Source: Chryseomonas sp014190935 (GTDB lineage: Bacteria; Pseudomonadota; Gammaproteobacteria; Pseudomonadales; Pseudomonadaceae). Taken from it: 64,000 nucleotides of DNA. The DNA lies in the NCBI RefSeq assembly GCF_014190935.1, contig NZ_JACHVV010000002.1, positions 930,001-994,000 of the forward strand. The letters run 5' to 3'. Position 1 is the first letter of the stretch, and each line of letters opens with the position of its first letter. A program made the position numbers and the translations under genes. The notes below the pieces were generated by a model. It was not told where the DNA came from. It searched no databases and worked only from the letters and a program-made list of their open reading frames with translations. Shown here one piece after another: positions 19,228-28,650 of this stretch.

Positions 19228-19502
19228 TCGCGCCCCACCTTGCCATGTCCCCTGGGCGTTCATCGCCAGACTAGACGACCCAGGAGTCGCGCGCTCCAGA
19301 TCCGCTTTTCCTGGCCTTCCGTTCGAGGCCTCTGGGCAGCATCCGCCCCAGCTCCATCGGGAAACCACCCGCCGATCCCCCTCGACTTTCTTGCGGCTTA
19401 CCAGGCTGCTCACTGTACTGCTCGATCTCCGGCCTACTGATCCTCACGCACAGCGGGAACAGACGCCAAGATGCCCGTTCGCCAATCACCATGAGAACGA
19501 CC

Positions 19503-20207
19503 ATGCGCACCCTGGGCCTGCTGGGCGGCATGAGCTGGGAGAGTTCGGCTCACTACTATCGCATCCTCAACGAGGAAGTCCGGCGTCGGCTGGGTGGCAG
19601 TCATTCGGCGGCGTGCCTGCTGCTGTCGGTGGACTTCGCCGAGATCGCCACGCTGCAGCACGCCGGCGACTGGGTGGCGCTGGGGCAGCGGCTGCAGGGC
19701 CATGCGCGGCAACTGGCCGCCGGCGGCGCCGAGGCGCTGGTGCTCTGCACCAACACCATGCACTGCCTGGCGGCGGAGATCGAGGCGGCCACGGCCCTGC
19801 CGCTGCTGCACATCGCCGATCCCACGGGTGCGGCGATCCAGGCACAGGGGCTGCGGACCGTCGGCCTGCTGGGCACCGCCTTCACCATGGAGCAGGCCTT
19901 CTATCGCGAGCGGCTGACCGAGCGCTTCGGCCTGGAGGTGGTTGTACCCGCAGCGACCGCGCGCCAGACCGTGCACCGCATCATCTACGAAGAACTGGTA
20001 CGCGGCGAGGTGCGCGCCGAATCGCGGGCCGCCTATCGCGGCATCATTGCCGAGCTGGTGGCCCAGGGCGCCGAGGGCATCGTGCTCGGCTGCACCGAGA
20101 TCATGCTGCTGGTGGACCAGCGCGACAGCGCGGTGCCGCTGTTCGACACCACGCGACTGCACGCCCTGGCCGCCGTGGACTGGGCACTGGACGAGCCCCA
20201 GGGCTAG
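19503..20207 (+). CDS. Aspartate/glutamate racemase family protein
   Basis: Cofactor-independent racemase-family enzyme of 234 aa, similar to YgeA-type amino-acid racemases. It begins MRTLGLLGGMSWESSAHYYRILNEEV and carries both catalytic cysteines, in LVLCTNTMH and in IVLGCTEIMLLV, so it should be active. The exact amino acid is not predictable. I chose the ATG at 19503 because homologues start MKTIGLLGGMSWEST; an in-frame ATG at 19491 would add four residues. The stop codon overlaps the stop of the convergent kinase gene (shared CTAG). Confidence 0.9.
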   Translation: MRTLGLLGGMSWESSAHYYRILNEEVRRRLGGSHSAACLLLSVDFAEIATLQHAGDWVALGQRLQGHARQLAAGGAEALVLCTNTMHCLAAEIEAATALPLLHIADPTGAAIQAQGLRTVGLLGTAFTMEQAFYRERLTERFGLEVVVPAATARQTVHRIIYEELVRGEVRAESRAAYRGIIAELVAQGAEGIVLGCTEIMLLVDQRDSAVPLFDTTRLHALAAVDWALDEPQG

Positions 20208-21508
20208 CCCTGCAGCCGCTGCGCCACCTCGGCCAGCAGCGGACGCGCATCGAGCGCGGGCTGCTGGCACTCCGCAGCCAGGGCCGCCAGTGCCGGATCG
20301 ACGGGTTCGCTGCAACGCGTCAGCCATTCCTCCAGCAGGATGCCGAAGGCGCGACTTTCGAAGCGTTGCAGGCGCGCGGTCTGCGCCCTGTCCTCGGGCA
20401 GCAGCGAGGCGCCGCCGAAGTCGCCCAGCAGGCAGCGCGCGCCACCGTCCCAGAGGATGTTGTGGGCATAGAAGTCGCCGTGGACCAGGCCGTGGCCGTG
20501 CAGGTGCGCCAGGGCGCTGGCCATGCCGCCGGCCATGGTACGCACGGCGCTGGCGGTGAAGCGGGTGTCTTCGGGATAGACGTCGCGACTGCAGGTGCTG
20601 AAGCTCGGCGGACCGGCCAGGTTGCCGAAGGCCGGCTCCACCAGCTCCAGTACCAGGCCACTGCGCTGCTCGGGATGCTCGGCCAGATCGCCGAGGGCGC
20701 CGATCAGCCAGGGATGGGTGCCGGCGCTGAGGCTGGCGGCGCTTTCGCTTTCCGGGGTGCCATCGCTGGTCATGCTGCCTTTGAACAGCTTGACGGCGAC
20801 CTCGCGTGGCCCCGTGGGCGACTGCCAGCGCGCTTGGTGGATGATGCCGGAGGCGCCCTCCCCCAGCCGCTCGCCCAGCAGCAGGTCGCTCCAGGCGATG
20901 CGTTGTTGCCGCGCCGCCTGGGTGCGCACCGCGCGCTCGCGCTCGGCTCCCAGCGGATTGTCGCCGTAGGCCAGCCAGGTCAGCCGCGGCAGGTCGAGGA
21001 TGGCCGGGGGCAGCGCCGCGAAGCGATTCGCCGACAGCCGCAGCAGTTCCAGCTGGTGCAGGTCGGCCATGGACGCCGGCAGGCTCTGCAGCTGGTTGCC
21101 GGCCAGCATAAGCTTTTGCAGGGCGGGCCGCTCGCCGAGGGCGGCAGGCACTTCGGCGATGCGGTTGTCGGTGAGGATCAGCCAGCGCAGGCGCGGCGGC
21201 AGCGCCGCGGCGCTCACCCGCTCCAGCTGGCAGGCCTTGAAGCCGATCATTTCCAGCCTGGGTAGCGTGCCGAGCACCTCGGGCAATTCGGTGAAGGGAT
21301 TGCCCGAGCAGAAGAGAATGCGCAGCTGGTGCAACCGGCCCAGGTCGGCGGGCAGGCGGGTCAGCCGATTGCCCGACAGGTCGAGGATTTCCAGGCTGTC
21401 GGCCAGGCCAAAGATCTCTTCGGGGAATTCGGTCAGGTCGGCGCGCAGGGTCAGGCGCGTGGCCCCGGCCAGTTCGCCGGCACGCAGCCGGGCAAGGGTA
21501 TCCGTCAT
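20204..21508 (-). CDS. Leucine-rich-repeat protein kinase
   Basis: Fusion protein of 434 aa: about six or seven leucine-rich repeats (residues 30-185, for example LEILDLSGNRLTRLPADLGRL) followed by a eukaryotic-like kinase domain (residues 208-434). Kinase elements seen are the Gly-rich loop LGERLGEGASG (212-221), VAVK with Lys240, HGDFYAHN in place of HRDxxxxN (Asp345 catalytic, Asn350) and DFG at 363. No membrane helix or signal peptide is seen, so it is cytoplasmic. A Ser/Thr kinase with an LRR sensor is rare in bacteria but known in some Pseudomonas. I chose the ATG at 21508 over a GTG at 21544. Its target is unknown. Confidence 0.88.
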   Translation of the reverse strand: MTDTLARLRAGELAGATRLTLRADLTEFPEEIFGLADSLEILDLSGNRLTRLPADLGRLHQLRILFCSGNPFTELPEVLGTLPRLEMIGFKACQLERVSAAALPPRLRWLILTDNRIAEVPAALGERPALQKLMLAGNQLQSLPASMADLHQLELLRLSANRFAALPPAILDLPRLTWLAYGDNPLGAERERAVRTQAARQQRIAWSDLLLGERLGEGASGIIHQARWQSPTGPREVAVKLFKGSMTSDGTPESESAASLSAGTHPWLIGALGDLAEHPEQRSGLVLELVEPAFGNLAGPPSFSTCSRDVYPEDTRFTASAVRTMAGGMASALAHLHGHGLVHGDFYAHNILWDGGARCLLGDFGGASLLPEDRAQTARLQRFESRAFGILLEEWLTRCSEPVDPALAALAAECQQPALDARPLLAEVAQRLQG

Positions 21509-21582
21509 GGGGAAGCGACTCTCACTGTCTGGAAAAACCGGCACCCGCCGGTGATGGCGCGGACGTTAGCACGCCGGGGCAA

Positions 21583-22260
21583 TTAGCCGCGGCCCTCGTG
21601 CGCCAGAATGCGCGCCACTGCCTCTTGCAGCGTGCCGGCGATCACCTGGGGCGGCGCCAGGGGATTGGCCGCCTGATCGGGACGTCGCTGCAGCAGGGCA
21701 CCCCTGAAGCCGGCCGCCTGGGCGCCGGCGATGTCCCAGGCATGGACGGCGATCAGCCACAGCTGTTCGGCCGGCTGATCCAGGTTGGCGGCGGCCTGAC
21801 GATAGGCCGCCGTGGCGGGCTTGCTGGCACCGGCGTCCTCGGCCGAGAGGATACCGGCGAAGGCGTCGCCCAGGCCGGCGTAGGTCAGCTGCGCCTGGGT
21901 GGCGGCGCGGGCATTGTTGGAAAAGGCGATGCAGCGCACGCCCTGCGCCCGGGCGAAATCGAGGCCCGCGCGGACATCGGCATGGGCGGGCAGCCGCTTG
22001 AGGGCGTCGGCGACGCGCTGCCGGTCGGCGGCGGTGAGCGTTCGCCCGAACCGTGCGCCGATCATCTCCAGCGCCGCCTGACCCTGGGCCTCGAAGGGGG
22101 CGTGCCGGCCACAGAGCTCGGCGCTCATGGCGTTCTGCAGGGTCTGGGCGAACCATAGCGTGCGGCTCTGGGGGTCACCGAACAGCTCGGTGAACAGGCC
22201 ATCCAGCGCGGACAGGTCCAGCACGGTCTCATTGATGTCGAACAGGCATGTCAGGGTCAT
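21583..22260 (-). CDS. Haloacid dehalogenase type II-like hydrolase
   Basis: HAD-superfamily hydrolase of 225 aa. Motif I is FDINETVLDL (nucleophile Asp8), motif II IAFSNNARAATQAQL, motif III Lys in AGASKPATAAY and motif IV AVHAWDIAGAQAAGF. These correspond to type II 2-haloacid dehalogenases (SNG/SNN and HxWD features), but family members often dephosphorylate other small substrates, so dehalogenation is not certain. It lies upstream of the LRR-kinase on the same strand with a 74-base gap. Confidence 0.88.
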   Translation of the reverse strand: MTLTCLFDINETVLDLSALDGLFTELFGDPQSRTLWFAQTLQNAMSAELCGRHAPFEAQGQAALEMIGARFGRTLTAADRQRVADALKRLPAHADVRAGLDFARAQGVRCIAFSNNARAATQAQLTYAGLGDAFAGILSAEDAGASKPATAAYRQAAANLDQPAEQLWLIAVHAWDIAGAQAAGFRGALLQRRPDQAANPLAPPQVIAGTLQEAVARILAHEGRG

Positions 22261-22494
22261 GGTCGCTACTCGGCAGGGGATATCCCTTCGACCAGGGCTC
22301 GCGATTGACGTGCAGCCGCGCTAAGGTTCCAGACTGGCAGGCGAGACGAAACGGCTAAAGTCTTATGATTTCTCGCCGATACTTCCGCAGACCTGCCTCT
22401 CGTTTGCTGCACTCGCCTGGCTCGGGTCGCGGCAGTTCCTCCAGAATGGGCTTGTTGCTCGAGCAAGGCTCATCGATATTCCCGAGATAGCCTG

Positions 22495-24252
22495 ATGGCC
22501 GATTCACTGAAGTACGAAGATGACCGCCTCAACGCCCTGCACGCCCTAGAACTGCTGGATTCGGCGCCGGCAGAGGAATTCGATCGCCTTTGCGAACTGG
22601 TCGCCAGCAGCTTCGATGTGCCGACCGCGCTGATCAGCCTGGTGGATCGTGATCGCCAGTGGTTCAAGGCCCGCGTCGGCTTCGACCTGGCGCAGATGCC
22701 CATCGAGGACGCCTTCTGCGCCCACACCATCCAGGCCGAGGATGGCAGGATGGAGATCAACGATGCCTGCTGCGATACCCGCTTCAGCCATAACCCCCTG
22801 GTGGTACGCGCCCCCCATGTGCGCTTCTATGCCGGCTCGACCCTGGTCACCGAGGCCGGCTATGCCATCGGCAGTCTGTGCATCCTCGACAGCCAGCCGC
22901 GCGAACTGACGGCCGCGGAACGCAAGCGCTTGGACGATTTCGCCGCCCAGGTGATGAGCCTCATAGGCCTGCGCCAGCACCTGCGCCGCCGTGATCCGGT
23001 TAGCGGCCTGCCCAATCGCCAGCAGTTCCACGCCGATGTCGCCCAGCTGGCCGAACTCCAGCCCGACGAGGGGCGCCTGCTGGTGCTGGTGGATCCCCTG
23101 GAGACCCACTGGAAGGAGCAACTGATCCTGGCACAGGGCATGTGGCCCTTCGAGACCTTCCTGCGCAGCCTGGCCCTGCGGCTGTGCGACGCCCTGAGCG
23201 AGCGGGCCAAGGTCTATCACGTGGACACCAAGAGATTCGCCTTTCTGCTGCCGGAGGACTGCGATTATCCGCCGCTGCTCGACGCCCTCATCGCCCAGTT
23301 GCGCATGCCGGTCCAGGCCGACCGAGTTCCCATCGATCCGCCGGTCAAGGCCGGCGTGGTGCCCTTCCTGCTCGATCCGGGCGAAGTCCGTGACCTGCTG
23401 CGCAAGGCCATCGTGGCGGTCGACCAGGCGGCGCTGAGCAGTCGTCACTGGGTCGTCTACGAGCGCCCCCGGGACGAGGCTTTCCAGCGCATCTTCCAGC
23501 TGGTCCGGCAGATTCCCGAAGGCCTGGAGCGCGGTGACTTCAGCCTGGCCTTCCAGCCGCGCCTGGCTTTGCCTGACCGTCACCTATGTAGCGCCGAGGC
23601 CCTGTTGCGCTGGACCCATCCGCAACTCGGCCCCATCGCCCCGGGCGACTTCATTCCGGCGATTGAGAAGACCGCGCTGATCCACAGCGTCACCCGCTGG
23701 GTGATCCGCACCGCCATCGGCCAGCTGGCGCTGTGGGGCGAAGGCTACCAGGGGCGACTGTCGCTCAACCTGTCACCACGGGATTTCGACGAAGGCGACC
23801 TGGTCGACCTGCTGCGCGAGACCTGCCAGCGCCAGGGCGTCGATCCTCGCCGGCTGGAGGTGGAGATCACCGAAGGCGAATGGCTCAGACGCAATCCGGT
23901 CGCCATCGCCCAGTTGCATGAGCTGCGCGAACTGGGCCTGGATATCGCCATCGACGACTTCGGCAGCGGCTACAGCAACTTCGCCTATCTCTACGAATTG
24001 CCAGTGACCAGCGTCAAGCTCGACCGCTCGCTGATCCACGATCTGCCCCGGGATCCACGCAAGCAGGAGGTGGTCAGGGCGCTGCTGGCGCTGCTCGGCA
24101 AGCTAGGTTATCGCAGCGTCGCCGAGGGCATAGAGACGCCCGAGGTGCTGGCCTTCCTGCAGGAAGCCGGCTGCGACGAGGTTCAGGGCTATCTGCTGGC
24201 CCGCCCCATGGCCCTGCCCGCTTTCGAGGCCTGGTACGCCGAACAGGGTTAA
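22495..24252 (+). CDS. GAF - degenerate GGDEF - EAL phosphodiesterase
   Basis: Soluble cyclic-di-GMP phosphodiesterase of 585 aa. An N-terminal GAF domain (residues about 20-165) begins RLNALHALELLDSAPAEEFDRLCELVAS. A middle domain (about 170-325) has the GGDEF fold entry RRDPVSGLPNRQQFHADV, but the GGDEF signature is replaced by VDTKRFAFLL, so cyclase activity is lost. The C-terminal EAL domain (about 335-580) has all key motifs: EALLRW, NLSPRDF, VEITEGEW, DDFGSGYSN, VKLDRS and AEGIET. It therefore probably degrades c-di-GMP under GAF control. First of three consecutive c-di-GMP genes on this strand. Confidence 0.9.
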   Translation: MADSLKYEDDRLNALHALELLDSAPAEEFDRLCELVASSFDVPTALISLVDRDRQWFKARVGFDLAQMPIEDAFCAHTIQAEDGRMEINDACCDTRFSHNPLVVRAPHVRFYAGSTLVTEAGYAIGSLCILDSQPRELTAAERKRLDDFAAQVMSLIGLRQHLRRRDPVSGLPNRQQFHADVAQLAELQPDEGRLLVLVDPLETHWKEQLILAQGMWPFETFLRSLALRLCDALSERAKVYHVDTKRFAFLLPEDCDYPPLLDALIAQLRMPVQADRVPIDPPVKAGVVPFLLDPGEVRDLLRKAIVAVDQAALSSRHWVVYERPRDEAFQRIFQLVRQIPEGLERGDFSLAFQPRLALPDRHLCSAEALLRWTHPQLGPIAPGDFIPAIEKTALIHSVTRWVIRTAIGQLALWGEGYQGRLSLNLSPRDFDEGDLVDLLRETCQRQGVDPRRLEVEITEGEWLRRNPVAIAQLHELRELGLDIAIDDFGSGYSNFAYLYELPVTSVKLDRSLIHDLPRDPRKQEVVRALLALLGKLGYRSVAEGIETPEVLAFLQEAGCDEVQGYLLARPMALPAFEAWYAEQG

Positions 24253-24335
24253 GCCGAACGGATGAGGTCATTTGACTGACAAATTCATTCCAGGCTCTAC
24301 ACTGGTTCAGGTCGTAGTTTCCCGGGAGTGAGGAC

Positions 24336-25589
24336 ATGAGGGAATCAGGTACCGAGTTGTTGGACGTGGTTGGCCTGGATACTGGCAATCTGAGCAGTCA
24401 AGGTTGCATCGACAAGGTGCTGCACGCGCTGCGCATCCACCTGGACATGGACGTGGCCTTCCTGGCCGAATTTCGCCAGCAGGATCGGGTCTTTCGCAAT
24501 GTCGATGCCGTGCCCGATGCACCGCTCAAGGCCGGCGACGCCCTGCCGCTCAGCCAGGGCTATTGTCAGCAGGTGGTCACCGGCCATCTGCCCGAACTCA
24601 TCCCCGATACCCGCGCCGTCGGCCCGGCCCGCCTGATCCCGGAAACCCGCAGCGTCCCCATCGGTGCCCACGTCAGCGTGCCCGTCCGGCTCAGCGATGG
24701 CGAACTCTATGGCACCTTCTGCTGCTTCAAGTACCAGCCCGATCCGACCCTGAGTCCCCGTGACCTTGAGCTGGTGCGGACCTTCGCCGAACTGGTGGCC
24801 GATCGCCTCAGCCTGGACGTCTCCAGTCGCCGCGGTCAGGTGGAGATGCGCGAGCGCATCCAGGGCGCGGTGGCCGCCCACCAACCCAGCATCGTCTACC
24901 AGCCGATCTATCATCTCGCCGATCTGCGCATCGCTGGCTGGGAGTCGCTGTCACGCTTCCACTGCCCGCCGCAACGGAGCCCGGATCTGTGGTTCTCCGA
25001 AGCCAGCGCCATCGGGCTGGGCGACGAGCTCGAAGAATGCGCCATGCGCTTCGCCCTGCAAGGGCTGCAAAGTCTGCCCGCCGATAGCTACCTGACCATG
25101 AACTGCTCGCCGCAGACTATCCTTGGCGGGCGTCTGCCGGCGCTGCTGGCGGGCAATCCTCCCGGACGCCTGGTGCTGGAGATCACCGAACATGCCGAGG
25201 TCGACGACTACGACGCCCTGCACGCCCAGCTGCAACCGCTGCGCGCCCAGGGCGTGCGCCTGGCCATCGACGATGCTGGCGCCGGCTATTCGAGTCTGAG
25301 GCACATCCTCCGGCTGCGGCCGGACATGATCAAGCTGGACATGAGCCTGGTGCGCGACATCGATCGCGACGCCGAGCGGCGGGCGCTGGCGTCGGCGATC
25401 ATCGCCTTCGCCCGCGAGACCCACAAGGAGGTGATCGCCGAGGGGGTGGAAACCCTCGCCGAGCTGGAAGCGCTCAAGGCGCTGCAGGTGGACAAGGTGC
25501 AGGGCAACCTGCTGAGCCGTCCGCTGCCGCGCGACGACGCCCTGCGCCTGCCTCGGCAGCGTCAGCTGGAAGGCCTGCAGGACAGCTGA
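24336..25589 (+). CDS. GAF-EAL cyclic-di-GMP phosphodiesterase
   Basis: Soluble protein of 417 aa with a GAF domain (residues about 20-165, ending SVPVRLSDGELYGTFCCFK) and an EAL domain (about 175-405). The EAL signature reads ESL (GWESLSRF), keeping the metal-binding Glu. Asn (TMNCSP), Glu (LEITEHAEV), DDAGAGYSS, IKLDMSL and AEGVET are all present, so activity is expected. The layout is the BLUF/GAF-EAL type without any GGDEF. The ATG at 24336 has GGGAGTGAGG upstream. It follows the previous EAL gene by 83 bases. Confidence 0.9.
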   Translation: MRESGTELLDVVGLDTGNLSSQGCIDKVLHALRIHLDMDVAFLAEFRQQDRVFRNVDAVPDAPLKAGDALPLSQGYCQQVVTGHLPELIPDTRAVGPARLIPETRSVPIGAHVSVPVRLSDGELYGTFCCFKYQPDPTLSPRDLELVRTFAELVADRLSLDVSSRRGQVEMRERIQGAVAAHQPSIVYQPIYHLADLRIAGWESLSRFHCPPQRSPDLWFSEASAIGLGDELEECAMRFALQGLQSLPADSYLTMNCSPQTILGGRLPALLAGNPPGRLVLEITEHAEVDDYDALHAQLQPLRAQGVRLAIDDAGAGYSSLRHILRLRPDMIKLDMSLVRDIDRDAERRALASAIIAFARETHKEVIAEGVETLAELEALKALQVDKVQGNLLSRPLPRDDALRLPRQRQLEGLQDS

Positions 25590-25710
25590 ACCGGCAAGGA
25601 TCGGCGACCATTCAAGTCGCCGATCCTTTGGCCGATACGCCTAGGCGAATGATCGCTTCATCTGACGCCAGATCCGTTCTCGGCCGTTCTTTGTCCTGCA
25701 GGAGTTACCG

Positions 25711-26958
25711 GTGCGCTCCATCCTGGTCATCGAAGACAGCCCCATGGTCCTCAAGATTCTGGCGCACCTCTTTCGTCAGCAGCGCGACTTCGAGCCGGTG
25801 TTCTGCGCCACCCTGGCCGAAGCCGAGCTGATGCTGGAAACCTCGGCCAACCTGTTCTTTGCTGCCCTGGTGGATCTCAACCTGCCCGATGCGCCCAATG
25901 GCGAAAGCGTCGACCTGGTATTGCGCTACCGTCTGCCCTGCATCGTCCTCAGCGGTTCCTACGACGAGCGCCGGCGCGACGACCTGCTGACCAAGGGCGT
26001 GGTCGACTATGTGCTCAAGGAAAGCCAGTACTCCTACGAATTCGCCTTCCGGCTGCTGCGCCGGCTGGACAGCAATACCGCGGTCAAGATCCTCATCGCC
26101 GAGGACTCCGACGCCACCCGCAACTACATCCGCCACGTGCTGACGCCCCACCGCTACCAGTTGCTGGACGCCTGCGACGGCAACGAGGCGCTGCGCCTGC
26201 TGCAGGAGCAACCGGACATCGACCTGCTGGTGGTGGACCACAGCATGCCCGGCATCAGCGGCTTCGAACTGGTGCAGATGCTGCGGCAGAAGCTACGTCG
26301 CCACGACCTCAGCATCATCGGCCTGTCGGCCGACGAAAAGGGCTCGCTCAGCGCCAAGTTCATCAAGCAGGGCGCCGACGACTTCCTGCGCAAGCCCTTC
26401 TGCCCGGAGGAGCTGAACTGCCGGGTGGTCTCGACCCTAGAACGGCGGGATCTGCTGCGCGCCCTCACCCACGCCGCCCAGTACGATTCCCTTACCGGAC
26501 TGCGCAATCGCCGCGCCTTCCAGGACCAGGCCCAGGAATTGTTCCGCCAGGCCGAACGCGAGGGCCACTCCCTGAGCGTGGCCATGCTCGACCTGGATCA
26601 CTTCAAGCGCATCAACGACGAGCACGGCCATGCCAGCGGTGACAGTGCCCTAGTGGTCTTCGCCCAGGCGCTGGCCCGCACCCTGCCCCAGGACCTGACC
26701 GGCCGCCTGGGCGGCGAGGAATTCGCCCTGGTCAGCCGCATGCCGCCGGAGCAGTTGCTGCAGGCGCTGGACCTGCTGCGGCGCTACTGCCACGCCCAGA
26801 CCTACGCACCGGGCGCCCCGCCGCTGTCGTTCAGCGCCGGGGTCTTCAGCGGCGTCGCCAACGACCTCGAAGGCTTTCTGCACGAAGCCGATCGCCGCCT
26901 CTATCAGGCCAAGCGCCAGGGCCGTGCCCGCACCTGCCTGGTACTGGACGCCGAGTAG
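25711..26958 (+). CDS. Response regulator REC-REC-GGDEF (diguanylate cyclase)
   Basis: Cytoplasmic response regulator of 415 aa. REC1 (residues 1-120) has the acidic pair E8-D9 and the phospho-acceptor Asp55 in ALVDLNLPD. REC2 (about 128-245) has AEDSDATRN and LLVVDHSMPG. The GGDEF domain (about 265-410) has RLGGEEFAL intact but LPQD at the inhibitory RxxD site, so no product inhibition is expected. This REC-REC-GGDEF order resembles the WspR/PleD group. It starts with GTG at 25711, with AGGAG eight bases upstream. The sensor kinase is not in the window. Confidence 0.9.
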   Translation: MRSILVIEDSPMVLKILAHLFRQQRDFEPVFCATLAEAELMLETSANLFFAALVDLNLPDAPNGESVDLVLRYRLPCIVLSGSYDERRRDDLLTKGVVDYVLKESQYSYEFAFRLLRRLDSNTAVKILIAEDSDATRNYIRHVLTPHRYQLLDACDGNEALRLLQEQPDIDLLVVDHSMPGISGFELVQMLRQKLRRHDLSIIGLSADEKGSLSAKFIKQGADDFLRKPFCPEELNCRVVSTLERRDLLRALTHAAQYDSLTGLRNRRAFQDQAQELFRQAEREGHSLSVAMLDLDHFKRINDEHGHASGDSALVVFAQALARTLPQDLTGRLGGEEFALVSRMPPEQLLQALDLLRRYCHAQTYAPGAPPLSFSAGVFSGVANDLEGFLHEADRRLYQAKRQGRARTCLVLDAE

Positions 26959-26999
26959 CGCGGATCCCGGGTTGGCGCCCTCCGCCACAAGACATATGA

Positions 27000-27014
27000 T
27001 GTCAGACGATTAGC
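27000..27014. promoter_or_regulatory. Candidate GntR-type operator upstream of SMP-30 gene
   Basis: The sequence TGTCAGACGATTAGC contains GTCANACGAT, the same core as the perfect palindrome AGTCATACGATGACT in front of glucarate dehydratase (46915-46929). It lies about 62 bases before the lactonase ATG. The spacing of GT and AC resembles FadR/GntR-type sites. The regulator is not in the window. Confidence 0.35.
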
Positions 27015-27075
27015 CTGCTGCCGCAGGTCGATCCGCATTGCCTCGTCTGAACAATAACAATCAAGGACCTGCACC

Positions 27076-28155
27076 ATGCATGACTCTCATCCGGGCCTCG
27101 CCCGGCCATTGTCGCGTCGCCGGCTGCTCCAGGGCAGCCTGATCTGCAGCGCGGCCCTCGCGCTGCCCGGGCTGGCCCGCGCCGCCGAACCCCTGAGCCA
27201 ACGCTATCCCGATCCGCTGATCGAGATCCTCGACGACCGCTTCCTGGAATTGCGGCTGTTCAACGCCAGCGTCGAGCGCCTGGCCAGCGGCCTGCGCTGG
27301 GCCGAAGGCCCGGTCTGGATCGGCGATGGCAACTACCTGCTGATGAGCGACATCCCCAACAACCGCATCGTGCGCTGGGATGAGGCCAGTGGCCGGCTGG
27401 ACACCTATCGCGCCCAGTCGAACTTCGCCAACGGTCTGACCCGCGACCGCCAGGGTCGCCTGATCGCCTGTGAAGGCTCCACCACCCACGGTCTCGGGCG
27501 GCGGGTCACCCGCACCGAGCACGACGGGCGTATCACCGTGCTGGCGGATACCTTCGAGGGCAAGCCGTTCAATTCGCCCAACGACGTGGTGGTCAAACGC
27601 GACGGTTCCATCTGGTTCAGCGATCCGCCGTTCCAGGCCAACAGCGACTACGAGGGCCACCGGGTCAAGACCGAGCAACCCGATGGGGTCTATCGCATCG
27701 ACGGCGAGAGCCTGGCGGTGACCCGGGTGATCGGCGATCTCAACGGCCCCAACGGCCTGGCCTTCTCGCCGGACGAGAAGCTGCTCTATGTGGTCGAGGG
27801 CCGCGCCAAGCCCAATCGCCTGGTGTGGGCCTATACGGTCAGGGACGACGGCAGCCTGGGCGAGCGCCGCAAGCACATCGAGGCGCTGGAATACGGCGCC
27901 CTGGATGGCATCAAGTGCGACGTGGCGGGCAATCTCTGGTGCGGCTGGGGCAGCAGTGGCGCGCCGGCGGCCAAGCCCGAAGCCCTCGATGGCGTGCGGG
28001 TCTTCGATCCCAGCGGCAAGGCGCTGGGTCACATCCACCTGCCGGAACGCTGCCCCAACCTGTGCTTTGGCGGCCCGGAAGGCAACCGGCTGTTCATGGC
28101 CGGTTCCCACTCGCTGTACAGCCTCTACGTCAACATCCGCGGTGCCGGCCTCTAG
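27076..28155 (+). CDS. SMP-30/gluconolactonase-type lactonase, Tat-exported
   Basis: Six-bladed beta-propeller lactonase of 359 aa, probably acting on a sugar lactone in the periplasm. The N-terminus has a twin-arginine signal (LSRRRLLQGSLICSAALALPGLARA). Propeller metal ligands are recognisable: WAEGPVW (Glu), FNSPNDVVV (Asn), and LNGPNGLAFSPDEK (Asn and Asp). The hydrolysis product would be a sugar acid, which fits the presence of glucarate dehydratase elsewhere in the window. Its 3' end is three bases from the stop of the convergent hypothetical gene. Confidence 0.9.
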   Translation: MHDSHPGLARPLSRRRLLQGSLICSAALALPGLARAAEPLSQRYPDPLIEILDDRFLELRLFNASVERLASGLRWAEGPVWIGDGNYLLMSDIPNNRIVRWDEASGRLDTYRAQSNFANGLTRDRQGRLIACEGSTTHGLGRRVTRTEHDGRITVLADTFEGKPFNSPNDVVVKRDGSIWFSDPPFQANSDYEGHRVKTEQPDGVYRIDGESLAVTRVIGDLNGPNGLAFSPDEKLLYVVEGRAKPNRLVWAYTVRDDGSLGERRKHIEALEYGALDGIKCDVAGNLWCGWGSSGAPAAKPEALDGVRVFDPSGKALGHIHLPERCPNLCFGGPEGNRLFMAGSHSLYSLYVNIRGAGL

Positions 28156-28158
28156 CGC

Positions 28159-28512
28159 CTAGCGGGACTCCGGCGGCGACTGCTCGACCAGCACGGTCAG
28201 CGAATCGAGCACGCTTTCCAGGGCGTAGGCCGCTTCGAAGCGCGCCAGATTCTGGGTGAGATCGGCCAGGCTGGTGGTGATCCCCAGCCAGTTGCCCAGG
28301 CCGATCTGGCGCGCCGCTTCCGGCAGCGAACAGCCGCCGTCGCGGCGTTCCAGCCAGGCCAGCACCAGTTCGGGCGGGGTATCGGCTTCGAGGCCCAGGG
28401 TCCGCAGCAGCCGCAGGGCCTTGGCCTGTTCGCGGGGTGGCAGCCGATGGCGGGCCGTGGGGGTGGGCTGGTCGACGATCAGCGTCAACCGGGAGCCGGG
28501 GATATCGGTCAT
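28159..28512 (-). CDS. Hypothetical protein
   Basis: Unrecognised cytoplasmic protein of 117 aa, without signal peptide or membrane segment. The middle looks alpha-helical (REQAKALRLLRTLGLEADTPPELVLAWLERRDG), and SLPEAARQIGLGNWLGITTSLADL could be a helix-turn-helix-like segment, but that is speculative. The ATG at 28512 has GAGG seven bases upstream, and codon use matches the neighbours. It converges with the lactonase gene. Confidence 0.6.
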   Translation of the reverse strand: MTDIPGSRLTLIVDQPTPTARHRLPPREQAKALRLLRTLGLEADTPPELVLAWLERRDGGCSLPEAARQIGLGNWLGITTSLADLTQNLARFEAAYALESVLDSLTVLVEQSPPESR

Positions 28513-28650
28513 CTGGACCTCTAGGGACTACACCAGAACCGCACGGCGCGAGGCCGCTTCATCACCCCATGGTAGGCGAATAGTCTGGCCAATTGCCATC
28601 CCCGGGCCCGACCCTCGTCACCTGGAAAACGCCGTTCGGCCCCTGCCCGC

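Noticed and set aside
19228..19502. Possible gene remnant on the minus strand between brnA and the racemase
   Set aside because: A short frame (19271-19531) has no recognisable domain or ribosome site and overlaps the racemase start; I see nothing supportable in this gap.
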